A DNA stretch of 64,000 nucleotides from Neobacillus cucumis (lineage in GTDB: Bacteria; Bacillota; Bacilli; Bacillales_B; DSM-18226). The notes under the pieces were generated by a model. The model was not told the DNA's origin. It saw only the letters and a program-made list of their open reading frames with translations, and did not search any database. The position numbers were made by a program, and so were the translations under genes. Below are positions 1-8,294 of this stretch, piece after piece. How positions within the stretch are numbered: position 1 is the stretch's first letter; each line of letters starts with the position of its first letter. The stretch spans positions 62,001-126,000 of the forward strand of contig NZ_JAEHGC010000003.1 of NCBI RefSeq assembly GCF_016107705.1, read 5' to 3'.

Positions 1-63
1 ATGGGCTTTAATATTTTTGGAGATGGTTTACGAGACGCATTTGATCCACGGATGAAAAAATAA
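1..63 (+). CDS. ABC transporter permease, C-terminal tail (DppC/OppC type, partial)
   Basis: Only the last 20 codons are inside the window; the reading frame is open to the left edge and stops with TAA. The tail contains the GDGLRDAFDPR pattern typical of the C-terminus of the second permease (DppC/OppC) of dipeptide/oligopeptide/nickel ABC importers. The DppB-like permease follows 30 bases later on the same strand, so this is probably the upstream partner in the same operon. The order (C before B) is the reverse of the classical dppBCDF order. The call rests on this short tail plus context. Confidence 0.75.
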   Translation: MGFNIFGDGLRDAFDPRMKK

Positions 64-93
64 AAATTCTTTTAAGAGGGGACTGACAAATCC

Positions 94-1014
94 ATGCTAA
101 TGTTTATAATCCGCCGATTATTTCAAACCATACCTGTCATGATCGGAGTAACCCTTGTTGTCTTTTTAATCATGCAGATGGTCCCAGGAGATCCTGCCGT
201 ATTACTCGCAGGAGAGGGTGCTTCCAAAGCAACCATTGCGGGGATTCGTGAATCACTAGGCTTAAATAGGCCTTTATATATTCAATATTTTGATTACTTG
301 ATTAATATTTTCCATGGAGACTTTGGTGTTTCATTAAAAAACAGCCGGCCTGTGCTGGATGAAATTTTAGTAAGACTTCCTATTACAATGGAACTTGCTT
401 TTTATAGTATCGTCATTACAATCATTTTGGGAATGATTTCCGGAATTATTTCTGCTATTAAACAATACACGCTGACAGATGTCAGTGTAATGATTGTTGC
501 TTTACTTGGAATATCATTACCCAGCTTCTGGTTAGGGTTAATGCTCATGTATTTCTTTTCTGTTAAGCTACAAATCTTGCCCGTTGCTGGCTGGGAAAGC
601 TGGCAAAATATTATCCTCCCAGCTGTTACACTAGGAGCAGGCGGAGCTGCTATCGTAGCAAGGATGACAAGATCCAGTATGCTTGAGGTTATTCGTCAAG
701 ATTATGTTAGGACTGCTCGCGCTAAAGGATTACGGGAACAAGTCATTATTTATAAACATGCCTTAAGAAATGCACTGATTCCAGTCATCACCGTTGTAGG
801 TCTGCAATTTGGTTCATTATTGGGAGGGACAGTCCTGGTAGAATCCATTTTTGCTATAAACGGCCTGGGAAGAATGATTGTTGATGCGATCCGAATGCGA
901 GATTTACCAATGGTTCAAGGCGGGGTTCTATTTGCCTCCCTGATCTTTGTAATGGTCAATTTATTCGTCGATATTTTCTATCGCTTTTTTAATAAACGGA
1001 TTGAACTAAATTAA
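94..1014 (+). CDS. ABC transporter permease, DppB/OppB family
   Basis: This is an inner-membrane subunit of a dipeptide/oligopeptide/nickel-type ABC importer, 306 residues, the usual family length. The N-terminus (IIRRLFQTIPVM followed by a hydrophobic segment to about residue 30 and the MVPGDPA motif) is diagnostic of the DppB/OppB family. The cytoplasmic EAA-type loop that docks on the ATPases is seen around residues 190-215 (RQDYVRTARAKGL), between hydrophobic segments. A purine-rich AAGAGGGGA precedes the start. It lies between the DppC-like tail and two ATPase genes, so it forms the channel with the DppC partner. The substrate class cannot be decided from the permease. The nearby amidohydrolases and the separately encoded receptor at 8295-9860 suggest an N-containing small molecule rather than, or as well as, peptides. 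Confidence 0.93.
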   Translation: MLMFIIRRLFQTIPVMIGVTLVVFLIMQMVPGDPAVLLAGEGASKATIAGIRESLGLNRPLYIQYFDYLINIFHGDFGVSLKNSRPVLDEILVRLPITMELAFYSIVITIILGMISGIISAIKQYTLTDVSVMIVALLGISLPSFWLGLMLMYFFSVKLQILPVAGWESWQNIILPAVTLGAGGAAIVARMTRSSMLEVIRQDYVRTARAKGLREQVIIYKHALRNALIPVITVVGLQFGSLLGGTVLVESIFAINGLGRMIVDAIRMRDLPMVQGGVLFASLIFVMVNLFVDIFYRFFNKRIELN

Positions 1015-1030
1015 TAGGTGGTGAATCGAT

Positions 1031-2047
1031 TTGAAAGAAAAAAAGGATGTTATTTTAGAAGTTAAAGGGCTTAAAACTCATTTCCATACAAAACGAGGAA
1101 TAAGTAAAGCTGTGAATGGAATTGACTTTACCCTTCATAAAGGAGAGACATTGGGAATAGTCGGTGAATCTGGATGCGGAAAAAGTATGACCTCCCTTTC
1201 ACTATTAAGACTTATTCCCTCTCCTCCAGGAAAAATTGCCGGTGGCTCTATCCTTTTTAAAGGAAAAGATTTAGTTAATATTTCAGAATCGGAAATGCGT
1301 AAGATTCGTGGCAACGAAATTTCGATGATTTTCCAGGAACCAATGACATCCCTTAATCCGGTCATTAGTGTTGGGGAACAAATAGCTGAAGCAGTCAGGC
1401 TTCATCAAAAAATGGGGAAAAAAGAGGCCTGGAATAAGGCTGTTGAGATGCTTAAATTGGTTGGAATCCCCTCTCCCGAAAAACGCGCAAAACAAGAACC
1501 GTTTCAACTAAGCGGAGGAATGCGTCAGCGGGTCATGATTGCGATGGCGCTTGCCTGTACACCAGAAGTATTAATCGCTGACGAGCCGACAACTGCATTG
1601 GATGTAACCATTCAAGCGCAAATTTTAGAACTAATTAAGGACCTTCAAACCAAACTCGGGATGGGTGTTATTATGATTACACACGATTTGGGGGTTGTCG
1701 CTGAAACCTGTGATACAGTAGCCGTGATGTATGCAGGGAATATTGTCGAGCATGCACCAACGGAAAAGATTTTTTCCAATCCACAACATCCTTATACACA
1801 GGGATTACTGGAATCCTTGCCAAAGATTCATGAAGACCGGGATGAGTTGCAGACCATTGAGGGTACGGTACCAAGCCCATACAATATGCCGGAAGGCTGC
1901 CGTTTTGCATCACGTTGTCCATTCAGGCAGCCTCTTTGTGAAACAAAACTTCCTGATTTGATTGAACTAGAAGACAATGTGAAAGTTCGTTGCTGGAAAT
2001 TTACAGATCAATGGACCGATCAGCTCCAAGAAGAGGAGGTAATGTAA
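1031..2047 (+). CDS. ABC transporter ATP-binding protein, DppD/OppD family
   Basis: This is the first of two ATPase subunits of the importer. A TTG start at 1031 follows a GGTGGTG ribosome binding site. The 338-residue protein shows Walker A GESGCGKS at residues 45-52, the Q-loop region [11 protein letters not shown], the signature LSGGMRQRV near residue 160, Walker [13 protein letters not shown] and the H-loop THDLG. The C-terminus has the oligopeptide-importer extension with cysteines (CRFASRCPF, then a later Cys), which in this family can bind an iron-sulfur cluster. It ends two bases before the next ATPase start, so the genes are translationally adjacent in one operon. Confidence 0.94.
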   Translation: MKEKKDVILEVKGLKTHFHTKRGISKAVNGIDFTLHKGETLGIVGESGCGKSMTSLSLLRLIPSPPGKIAGGSILFKGKDLVNISESEMRKIRGNEISMIFQEPMTSLNPVISVGEQIAEAVRLHQKMGKKEAWNKAVEMLKLVGIPSPEKRAKQEPFQLSGGMRQRVMIAMALACTPEVLIADEPTTALDVTIQAQILELIKDLQTKLGMGVIMITHDLGVVAETCDTVAVMYAGNIVEHAPTEKIFSNPQHPYTQGLLESLPKIHEDRDELQTIEGTVPSPYNMPEGCRFASRCPFRQPLCETKLPDLIELEDNVKVRCWKFTDQWTDQLQEEEVM

Positions 2048-2049
2048 TA

Positions 2050-3045
2050 ATGGCGGCAACTGCGGACAAAAAACTTCTTTTACAAGTGGAGCATCTAAAG
2101 CAATATTTTCCGGTTAAAACAGACTCACTGTTCAAACCAAAATCCTATGTAAAGGCCGTCGATGATGTCTCCTTTCATTTATATGAAGGAGAAACTTTAA
2201 GTATTGTCGGTGAATCTGGATGCGGCAAATCAACTACAGGCAGGGCGATCCTTCGGTTGGATGAACCAACAGGGGGAAAAGTTTACTTTGAAGACCGCAA
2301 CGTCCTAGAATTAAATAAAAGCCAAATGCGAAAATTACGCGGCGATCTTCAGGTTATTTTCCAAGATCCGTTCGCATCCCTTAACCCGCGCCAAACCATC
2401 AAGCAAATACTGAATGAAGCAATGGTGATTCAACAAGTAGTCCCTAAAGAAAAAAGAATGGAACGGATGCTTGAATTACTTAATTATGTCGGACTGCCGC
2501 CTGAAGCACTTGATCGTTATCCGCATGAATTCAGCGGTGGACAGCGCCAGCGGATTGGCATAGCAAGAGCCCTTGCGGTAAACCCTAAATTAATCATTTG
2601 TGATGAAGCAGTTTCAGCTCTAGATGTTTCTATCCAGGCGCAAATTCTAAATTTGTTAAAAAAATTGCAAAAGGAATTCCATCTTACCTTTTTGTTTATT
2701 TCACACGATTTAAGTGTTGTAAGACATATTTCTGACCGGGTAATGGTTATGTATTTAGGAAAAGTCGTAGAAATTGCAGAGAAAAAAGATTTATTCGATT
2801 CACCGCTGCACCCCTACACAAATGCATTATTATCAGCTATTCCTGTCCCAAACCCGGTGATCAAAAAGGAAAGGATTTTTCTAAAGGGAGATGTTCCGTC
2901 ACCTATTAACCCTCCAACAGGGTGCCGTTTTCATACACGCTGTCCGTTTGCTACAAGTAAATGTAAAACAGAGGAACCAGCCCTTAGGGAAATGAAAAAA
3001 AACCATTACGTCAGCTGTCATTTCGCGGAGGAATTCCATCATTAA
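2050..3045 (+). CDS. ABC transporter ATP-binding protein, DppF/OppF family
   Basis: This is the second ATPase of the importer, 331 residues from the ATG at 2050. I chose this start because AGGAGG lies about nine bases upstream, and the longer frame (from 1990) would overlap the previous gene by 58 bases with a non-homologous leader. Walker A GESGCGKS is at residues 54-61, the signature FSGGQRQRIGIARAL and Walker B IICDEAVSALD follow, and the C-terminal oligopeptide-type cysteine segment (CRFHTRCPF) is present. It is the last gene of the transporter operon, because a strong terminator follows at 3102-3127. Confidence 0.94.
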   Translation: MAATADKKLLLQVEHLKQYFPVKTDSLFKPKSYVKAVDDVSFHLYEGETLSIVGESGCGKSTTGRAILRLDEPTGGKVYFEDRNVLELNKSQMRKLRGDLQVIFQDPFASLNPRQTIKQILNEAMVIQQVVPKEKRMERMLELLNYVGLPPEALDRYPHEFSGGQRQRIGIARALAVNPKLIICDEAVSALDVSIQAQILNLLKKLQKEFHLTFLFISHDLSVVRHISDRVMVMYLGKVVEIAEKKDLFDSPLHPYTNALLSAIPVPNPVIKKERIFLKGDVPSPINPPTGCRFHTRCPFATSKCKTEEPALREMKKNHYVSCHFAEEFHH

Positions 3046-3101
3046 ATAGATTCACCTTATTTGCAAGAAGGTTTTTATTTTATAAAATAATATTAAAATT
3101 A

Positions 3102-3127
3102 AAAAAGAGAGTTCTTGCTCTCTTTTT
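3102..3127 (+). terminator. Rho-independent terminator after the ABC importer operon
   Basis: A perfect 10-bp stem (AAAAAGAGAG / CTCTCTTTTT) with a six-base loop ends in a T run. It sits 57 bases after the DppF stop and only 27 bases before the histidine kinase start. The kinase gene therefore either relies on partial readthrough or has a promoter overlapping this region. No good promoter is visible between the stem and the kinase. Confidence 0.85.
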
Positions 3128-3153
3128 GTATTCTCTAAAGGAGAATGTTGTAA

Positions 3154-3906
3154 ATGCTAACCATAGATGCTTTCTCCATCTATATTATGTTGTGTATATT
3201 AGCACCATTATTAGGTGCCTTCACATTACTCTTTTTAATTATTTTTGAAAAACGAATTGATCTTTTAGAAAAACAAACAAGAGAAATTGCTCTTGAACGA
3301 GAGCTGCAAACTGCGCTCTATAATCAATTAAATCAAGAAATACAGCCGCATTTCTTTTTTAATACACTGAATTCCATTTTAAGTTTAGCAAGGCTTGATC
3401 GAAAGACGGAATTAATCAACTCGATTGAAACCCTTTCAAAATTACTAAAATACAAATACCAAAAGAATGAATCAATCATTACAATCGAAGAGGAATTAAT
3501 TTATACAGGATATTATTTGGAAATTCAAAAAGTCCGTTTCAGAGACAGATTAAAATTTCATATTTCCATTGAACCGAATGTAAAACAGGCAGTAATGATT
3601 CCTTTTATGATTCAAACCTTTGTGGAAAATGCATTTAAACACTCTTTCGAGAAAATTCCCGGAGAAGCTATTTTAAAAATCGATATTGTTCAAAAGGATC
3701 ACAATGTTCTGGTGTCAGTATGGAACAACTCCACTAATCTAGCTCAACAATTTCAGAAAAATGAAGGGGGTTTAGGAATAGGTAATATTGAAAAAAGGCT
3801 CAATATTTTATTTCCTAAGGAACATACTGCAATTCAGTTATCAAATACTGGTGACGGTACAACCGTTACCGCCATATTCCCATTTAAGTCCCTGGAGGAA
3901 ATGTAA
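3154..3906 (+). CDS. Short sensor histidine kinase, LytS/YehU-type (His_kinase family)
   Basis: This is a 250-residue membrane-anchored histidine kinase. One hydrophobic segment (about residues 8-31) is followed by a short coiled linker and then the hallmark QPHFFFNTLNSI motif, with the phospho-accepting His at residue 66. A GHKL ATPase follows, with an N-box (FVENAFKHSF) and a GGLGIGNIEKRL G-box. There is no extracellular or PAS/GAF sensing domain, which is unusual: most family members carry a multi-spanning or dCACHE input module. AAAGGAG precedes the ATG. The response regulator and an SSS-family transporter follow directly in the same operon, so the input may come from a protein partner. 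The phosphorylation partner is almost certainly the gene at 3926. Confidence 0.9.
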   Translation: MLTIDAFSIYIMLCILAPLLGAFTLLFLIIFEKRIDLLEKQTREIALERELQTALYNQLNQEIQPHFFFNTLNSILSLARLDRKTELINSIETLSKLLKYKYQKNESIITIEEELIYTGYYLEIQKVRFRDRLKFHISIEPNVKQAVMIPFMIQTFVENAFKHSFEKIPGEAILKIDIVQKDHNVLVSVWNNSTNLAQQFQKNEGGLGIGNIEKRLNILFPKEHTAIQLSNTGDGTTVTAIFPFKSLEEM

Positions 3907-3925
3907 GAAAACGGAGGAACCCCCC

Positions 3926-4612
3926 ATGAATGTTTTACTTGTAGACGATGAACCATTGGAATTAGAGCAATTGGAATATTTAATTAGTAATAAGTTTCCG
4001 TCATGGAATCTTTTCAAGGCACAAGATGCATCTCAAGCCATCCAAATCATGCACTCAAATAATATAACCCTTGCATTTCTAGATATTCACCTGCCAGGGA
4101 AAACTGGGTTGGAGTTAGCAGAAGAATTATCCAAAACCTATACGCTCGATATCATCATCGTAACGGCTTTCCAAGATTTCGAATATGCCCGGACATCCAT
4201 TAGACTTGGTGTCGTTGATTATATTACAAAACCTGTAATTGAGGAGGAACTTTATAAAATTCTTATAAAATACGAGCGAATTGGCAGTTATTCGGACCCT
4301 ATTTATCAAGCCGTTCAAATTATTCAAAGCGAATTTAATGAGAAACTGACTTTACATTATTTAGCTTCAAAAATCCATATAAATCCTGCCTATTTAAGCC
4401 GCAAGTTTCAAGAAGAAGTTGGAATGGGATTTTCAGAATATTTGAATGAGGTTCGTTTAAAAGCAGCACAAAAAATGTTAATTGAATGTCCTGATATGAG
4501 TATTAATGGAATATCAGAGAAATGTGGATTTAATAGTCAGCATTATTTTAGCCAAATGTTTCGTAAAATGACGGGGAAATCACCACGTGATTATCGTTTA
4601 AAGGAGATTTAA
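3926..4612 (+). CDS. Response regulator, CheY-like receiver plus AraC-type DNA-binding domain (YesN-like)
   Basis: This 228-residue transcription factor has an N-terminal receiver with the acidic pair DD at residues 7-8, phospho-acceptor Asp53 (FLDIHLPG), the Thr/Ser switch region IVTA and Lys (TKP). A C-terminal AraC-type double helix-turn-helix spans about residues 130-228 (LASKIHINPAYLSRKF and ISEKCGFNSQHYFSQMFRK). I chose the ATG at 3926 because ACGGAGGAA precedes it; the longer frame from 3788 runs inside the kinase gene. Its closest relative in the window is the regulator at 13320, with near-identical N-termini (VDDEPLELEQ). Likely targets are the 21-bp tandem-repeat promoters at 9900, 13025 and 31530. 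Confidence 0.93.
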   Translation: MNVLLVDDEPLELEQLEYLISNKFPSWNLFKAQDASQAIQIMHSNNITLAFLDIHLPGKTGLELAEELSKTYTLDIIIVTAFQDFEYARTSIRLGVVDYITKPVIEEELYKILIKYERIGSYSDPIYQAVQIIQSEFNEKLTLHYLASKIHINPAYLSRKFQEEVGMGFSEYLNEVRLKAAQKMLIECPDMSINGISEKCGFNSQHYFSQMFRKMTGKSPRDYRLKEI

Positions 4613-4615
4613 GGA

Positions 4616-5929
4616 TTGAATAAAGAAAACTATCATATATATATTGCAGGTACAGTCAAACTTGGTGTTGGCTATGGGATTGTAACTCTCCTCGCTCGTT
4701 GGGTAACAGGGAATACGATTTTATCCTCACCGGAATCATTGATGAAATACGGGCTTTCCGGAGTAGTCGTTTATTCATTAATGGGTGCTTTTGCACTTAT
4801 TTTTTTCGGATTTCTTGCCCCAAAAATTTGTGCCGATTACAGAGAACATCAAACAATTGGTGATGTATTACAATCGAAACTATCTCCAACCGGCTTTTGG
4901 ATTATGATGGTATTATTATTTATAGCAAACCTCTATTCAATTTTTATCCAGGCATTGGGGGCAGGGATCCTCTTACATCTTCTCTTTCCCTTTCCTATTT
5001 TCATCGGATTGCTTATCTTTTTATTTATTTGTTTTTTATTTAGCGGTATAGGCGGAATGCAATGGCTCCATCGACTTTCCGGTGTGACGATTACCCTTGT
5101 TTTCGGAGCTGTCATTGTTATTCCCGTCTATTTTTTCATCCAAGAAGGTGTCTACCCTGTCTACGATGGGATTAAGCTATATCACCCCTATTTGTTATAT
5201 TTTAAAAATTATGATGCCATTTGGTTTTTTCTTGCCGCAATCATTATTGGGATAGGTCAAGCTTTAATCGATTGTGCTACATGGCAGAGGTTATTTATCA
5301 TCCAGAAAGAAAAAGTTCGAATAACCTTCACTCTTACAGGATTTTTATGGGCAACGATTCCCCTTTCAATATCGACTCTGATTTTTATTGCCATTTTCGG
5401 AAGGGGTTTCAATAATATTTATACAATCCTGTTGGAGTTAGTTAATAAAATTCAATCAAACCTTTTAATTGTGTTGTTTATACTATTTTGTTTTTGTGTC
5501 ATTTTGTCCGCCTTAAGTTCAGGATTACATTCAGTTACAGTATTGATGGTTCGAAACATGATCGGATATTTTCGTGAGCAAACCGAAAATACAAAATGGA
5601 AATGGACTTATGTTTTTTCCGGTTCAATTTGTCTTATTTTGTTAATAGTTGTAAGCATCTTGCCGCCAAAACCAATTGAATTGTTATTTTTCTTTGGTAA
5701 TATTTATGCATCCGTCATTATACCAATGCTTTATATTATTCTAAGTAAAAAAACGCTTCCTGCCATCATTCCTTTCGCAGCATTGTTTGGGACCATTGCA
5801 GGCTTTCTCTTCATGCCCTCTGTAGGTAGTTTTCAATCGATATGGATTAGTTTATTTGTCCCATTGTGTATTTGTTTAATCCATTTTATCTCTACATTAC
5901 TTATCCATAAAATGAAACCTTCTTCGTAG
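4616..5929 (+). CDS. SSS-family (SLC5-like) sodium:solute symporter-type membrane protein
   Basis: This 437-residue, highly hydrophobic protein has about 12-13 predicted membrane spans. The arrangement near the N-terminus (GVGYGIVTLLARWVTGN, later IGDVLQSKL) and the GIGGMQW region resemble the sodium/solute symporter family. The length is slightly short for the family (usually 450-550). The TTG start at 4616 lies nine bases after AAGGAG, three bases behind the regulator stop, so it is translationally tied to the two-component genes. The role may be uptake of the inducing compound, or sensing, as in CbrA-type kinases where an SLC5 module is fused to a histidine kinase. Transport substrate unknown. 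Confidence 0.8.
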   Translation: MNKENYHIYIAGTVKLGVGYGIVTLLARWVTGNTILSSPESLMKYGLSGVVVYSLMGAFALIFFGFLAPKICADYREHQTIGDVLQSKLSPTGFWIMMVLLFIANLYSIFIQALGAGILLHLLFPFPIFIGLLIFLFICFLFSGIGGMQWLHRLSGVTITLVFGAVIVIPVYFFIQEGVYPVYDGIKLYHPYLLYFKNYDAIWFFLAAIIIGIGQALIDCATWQRLFIIQKEKVRITFTLTGFLWATIPLSISTLIFIAIFGRGFNNIYTILLELVNKIQSNLLIVLFILFCFCVILSALSSGLHSVTVLMVRNMIGYFREQTENTKWKWTYVFSGSICLILLIVVSILPPKPIELLFFFGNIYASVIIPMLYIILSKKTLPAIIPFAALFGTIAGFLFMPSVGSFQSIWISLFVPLCICLIHFISTLLIHKMKPSS

Positions 5930-5931
5930 TT

Positions 5932-5970
5932 ATAAAAGAGAGTACTGATATTTTCAGTACTCTCTTTTAT
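5932..5970. terminator. Bidirectional terminator between convergent genes
   Basis: A perfect 16-bp inverted repeat (5932-5947 / 5955-5970) with a seven-base loop has A-rich and T-rich outer ends, so it can stop transcription from both sides. It overlaps the last codons of the DMT transporter gene on the minus strand. Confidence 0.9.
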
Positions 5971-6901
5971 GTCTTTTCAGATTCTTAATAGCATCTACGT
6001 ATTCTTGGTAATTTACCAAGCTGTTTTCTTTGTTAACCAGTTTATCCTTTAACTGTGTTGCGATTATTACCCCGATAATGATTAAGATAGAACCTAAAAT
6101 TTGCGAGCGTGTAATGTTATTTTTTAAAACAATCAGGCCGACAATCATTGCAATAAAAGGTTCCAAATTCATAAACAATGAAGCCTTTGAAGCCCCTACC
6201 TTTTCAATTTGGCTATTCCAAATTAACGTACAAACTCCATGCATGAGGATGGCAGTCATAATTAATAACATCCACGGACCATAATCTCTGCTCATCTTAA
6301 GGGGAGATTCCGTCGTGAGGGCAACTGGAGCTAAACTGCTAAAACCGATTATTGTAGAATATACAGTGATGGTAATGGAATGATAGCGTTCCGTTAGCTT
6401 TTTTACCATAATCATTGAAATGGAAAAAGATAGCATCGTAATAAAAATCCATACAATGCCAATTGAAAAATGAAGATGATCTCCATTTGTAATCACAAAG
6501 AAAACTCCCATAAAAGCAATAAGCATCCCGATTGATAAATTTAATGTAAGTTTTTCCCCAAGAAAAACGGAAGCTAATAAAGCCGTTATAATAGGGGCTA
6601 AGGCTAGTATTATAGCGGATGTTGTCGGATCGGCTGTTTCAAGTGCAGCATAAAAGGTCCAATGGTTTATACATACACCGACCAACCCCAATAAAATAAA
6701 AAACCGCCAGTCTTTTCGATCAATCCTGCTCCATTTTTTACATTTAAGTGCGTATAACGCAATAAAAATCGCAATAAAAAATACCCTTAAAGCGGAAAGA
6801 AGCATTGGAGAGAATTCTTTTACCAATATCGCTCCGAATATAAAATTACTGCCCCAGCAAGTAACACAGAATAACAAAAGAAGATAATTTCGAATCATCA
6901 T
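5954..6901 (-). CDS. EamA/DMT-family transporter (drug/metabolite exporter)
   Basis: This 315-residue protein has ten predicted membrane spans arranged as two EamA repeats (about residues 5-140 and 150-285). The N-terminal repeat contains the typical WGSNFIFGAILVKEFSP pattern, and the second repeat the usual GxxxSxxMNLEP-type segment (GASKASLFMNLEPFIA). Members export amino acids, nucleotide-like metabolites or drugs across the cytoplasmic membrane. The C-terminus has a charged tail. It is transcribed toward the symporter gene and shares its terminator. Its position inside a catabolic island suggests efflux of a product or surplus metabolite, but nothing in the sequence specifies the substrate. 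Confidence 0.88.
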   Translation of the reverse strand: MMIRNYLLLLFCVTCWGSNFIFGAILVKEFSPMLLSALRVFFIAIFIALYALKCKKWSRIDRKDWRFFILLGLVGVCINHWTFYAALETADPTTSAIILALAPIITALLASVFLGEKLTLNLSIGMLIAFMGVFFVITNGDHLHFSIGIVWIFITMLSFSISMIMVKKLTERYHSITITVYSTIIGFSSLAPVALTTESPLKMSRDYGPWMLLIMTAILMHGVCTLIWNSQIEKVGASKASLFMNLEPFIAMIVGLIVLKNNITRSQILGSILIIIGVIIATQLKDKLVNKENSLVNYQEYVDAIKNLKRHKREY

Positions 6902-6924
6902 TTACCAGTCCTTACTTTTAATAA

Positions 6925-6965
6925 ATGAAAAAGGAAATCTGGGGCTCCCAGAGATCCTTTTTCAT
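6925..6965 (-). terminator. Rho-independent terminator after the amidohydrolase gene
   Basis: A 19-bp near-perfect inverted repeat (6925-6943 / 6947-6965) ends in a T-rich tract on the minus strand. It lies 33 bases downstream of the amidohydrolase stop and ends the receptor-amidohydrolase unit. Confidence 0.85.
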
Positions 6966-6998
6966 AAAACTAAATTATAATTGAATGTAGTGAGTTTG

Positions 6999-8222
6999 TT
7001 AATTTAATGAACCAGAGACAAGATTCCCATTAAAAAATACTGCGGATCTTTTTGATCGTCTTGCTACTGCTTCAGCCGAACAGCTGGCATCGATTAGAAC
7101 CATATTAGCCGCATCTCCTGCCTTTGGCCAAACTTGGTTACCTTCTTTGTTTAGTGGAGTTATCCCGCCGGTTATATATTTCAACGCCTGAGAGAGTGAT
7201 ACCTCATCTGTCCATCTAAAATACTCCAATAGGCGTCCAGCTCTTTCAAGAACATCCCCGTTTCCTGTTGGCCACCATGAATCATAAATATTGTCGTTTC
7301 CTACTGCTACTTCTACTCCCCACTCTGTTAACAATTTAACTGGAGGAATCGCCCGGCCAATTGGAACACTAGTTACAATAGAAATACCGGCATCTTTCAA
7401 AATTTGCGCAACTTCATACGCTTCTCCTGTCGATACATCCCCAAGTCCAAAAGCATGACTGATCGCTACTCTTCCTTCCCAGCCAGCATCCTTTGTTAAA
7501 TAGGCAAGCCGTTTCATCGTAAAAGTTCCTAAGTGACCGGGATCATGTAAGTGGAGATCGATATCCGCATTACCCTCAACTGCAATGTCCATTAACTGAA
7601 CTAATGATTCTTCAATATTGTTATCCACCGTTGCTGGATCCACCGAGCCAACGATCCCTGCACCATTTCGTACTGCATCTCTGATTAGCTGAATTGTACC
7701 TGGACGGAGCAAGCCATGTTGAGCAAAGGCAACAATTTCGGAACTTAGTTTATTAGAATACGATTCTAATGCTAATTGAACTCCTTCTAAGTTTTGAATC
7801 CCCACTTCAGGATAAATGTCTACATGAGTTCTTACATGTGTGGAGCCTGAAGCCAGTAATACCTCTAGTAAGGCTTCCGCGCGTTCCCTTGTACTGGATG
7901 GAATCGATGCCAAAATCTCCTTTTCGATTTCACAGCGTTCAATTACACCTTTGGCCGGGATGCATGCCCTCCAGTTTTCACCCATATAGGTTTTATCTAG
8001 ATGAACATGCTTTTCAATAAACGATGGGAGCAATAACAATCCCTTTGCATCCTTCGTTGGTAAATGATTTGAAAGTGGTTCCCCGGCCTTAACAATCTTA
8101 GAGATTTTTCCATCCGTAATGAATAAATTGAAAGTTTCAGTTTCTGTACCGATTACTCTTCCATTCTCGTTTTTAAAGCCAACTTCTAATCTCGCATTCA
8201 TTAACCAATAACTGCTGTTCAT
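6999..8222 (-). CDS. Metal-dependent amidohydrolase, cytosine deaminase/AtzC-like
   Basis: This 407-residue cytoplasmic hydrolase belongs to the cytosine deaminase-like branch of the amidohydrolase superfamily. Its metal site motifs can be followed: HVHLDKT on strand 1, LHLHD mid-protein, SHAFGL, and NDNIYDSWW carrying the catalytic Asp. Family members deaminate or hydrolyse exocyclic amines of N-heterocycles (cytosine, isopropylammelide and others). I start at 8222 (MNSSYWL) because AAAGGAG lies seven bases upstream; the open frame reaches 8291. It follows the solute receptor gene by 72 bases and probably shares its promoter. A paralogue lies at 17715, and a third copy survives only as a C-terminal remnant at 31815. 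The substrate is not decidable from the motifs. Confidence 0.88.
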   Translation of the reverse strand: MNSSYWLMNARLEVGFKNENGRVIGTETETFNLFITDGKISKIVKAGEPLSNHLPTKDAKGLLLLPSFIEKHVHLDKTYMGENWRACIPAKGVIERCEIEKEILASIPSSTRERAEALLEVLLASGSTHVRTHVDIYPEVGIQNLEGVQLALESYSNKLSSEIVAFAQHGLLRPGTIQLIRDAVRNGAGIVGSVDPATVDNNIEESLVQLMDIAVEGNADIDLHLHDPGHLGTFTMKRLAYLTKDAGWEGRVAISHAFGLGDVSTGEAYEVAQILKDAGISIVTSVPIGRAIPPVKLLTEWGVEVAVGNDNIYDSWWPTGNGDVLERAGRLLEYFRWTDEVSLSQALKYITGGITPLNKEGNQVWPKAGDAANMVLIDASCSAEAVARRSKRSAVFFNGNLVSGSLN

Positions 8223-8294
8223 ATTCATTCTCCTTTGTTCGTTAAGACAAGACAAAAGGGAATACCTATTTGGAATATCCCTTTTATCCACTGC

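Noticed and set aside
1990..2049. Upstream extension of the DppF-like gene
   Set aside because: AGGAGG lies directly before the ATG at 2050, and the extension would overlap the DppD-like gene with a non-homologous leader.
3046..3153. A sigma-A promoter for the kinase gene
   Set aside because: Several TATAAA/TTGCAA strings exist but none has correct spacing; I could not support one.
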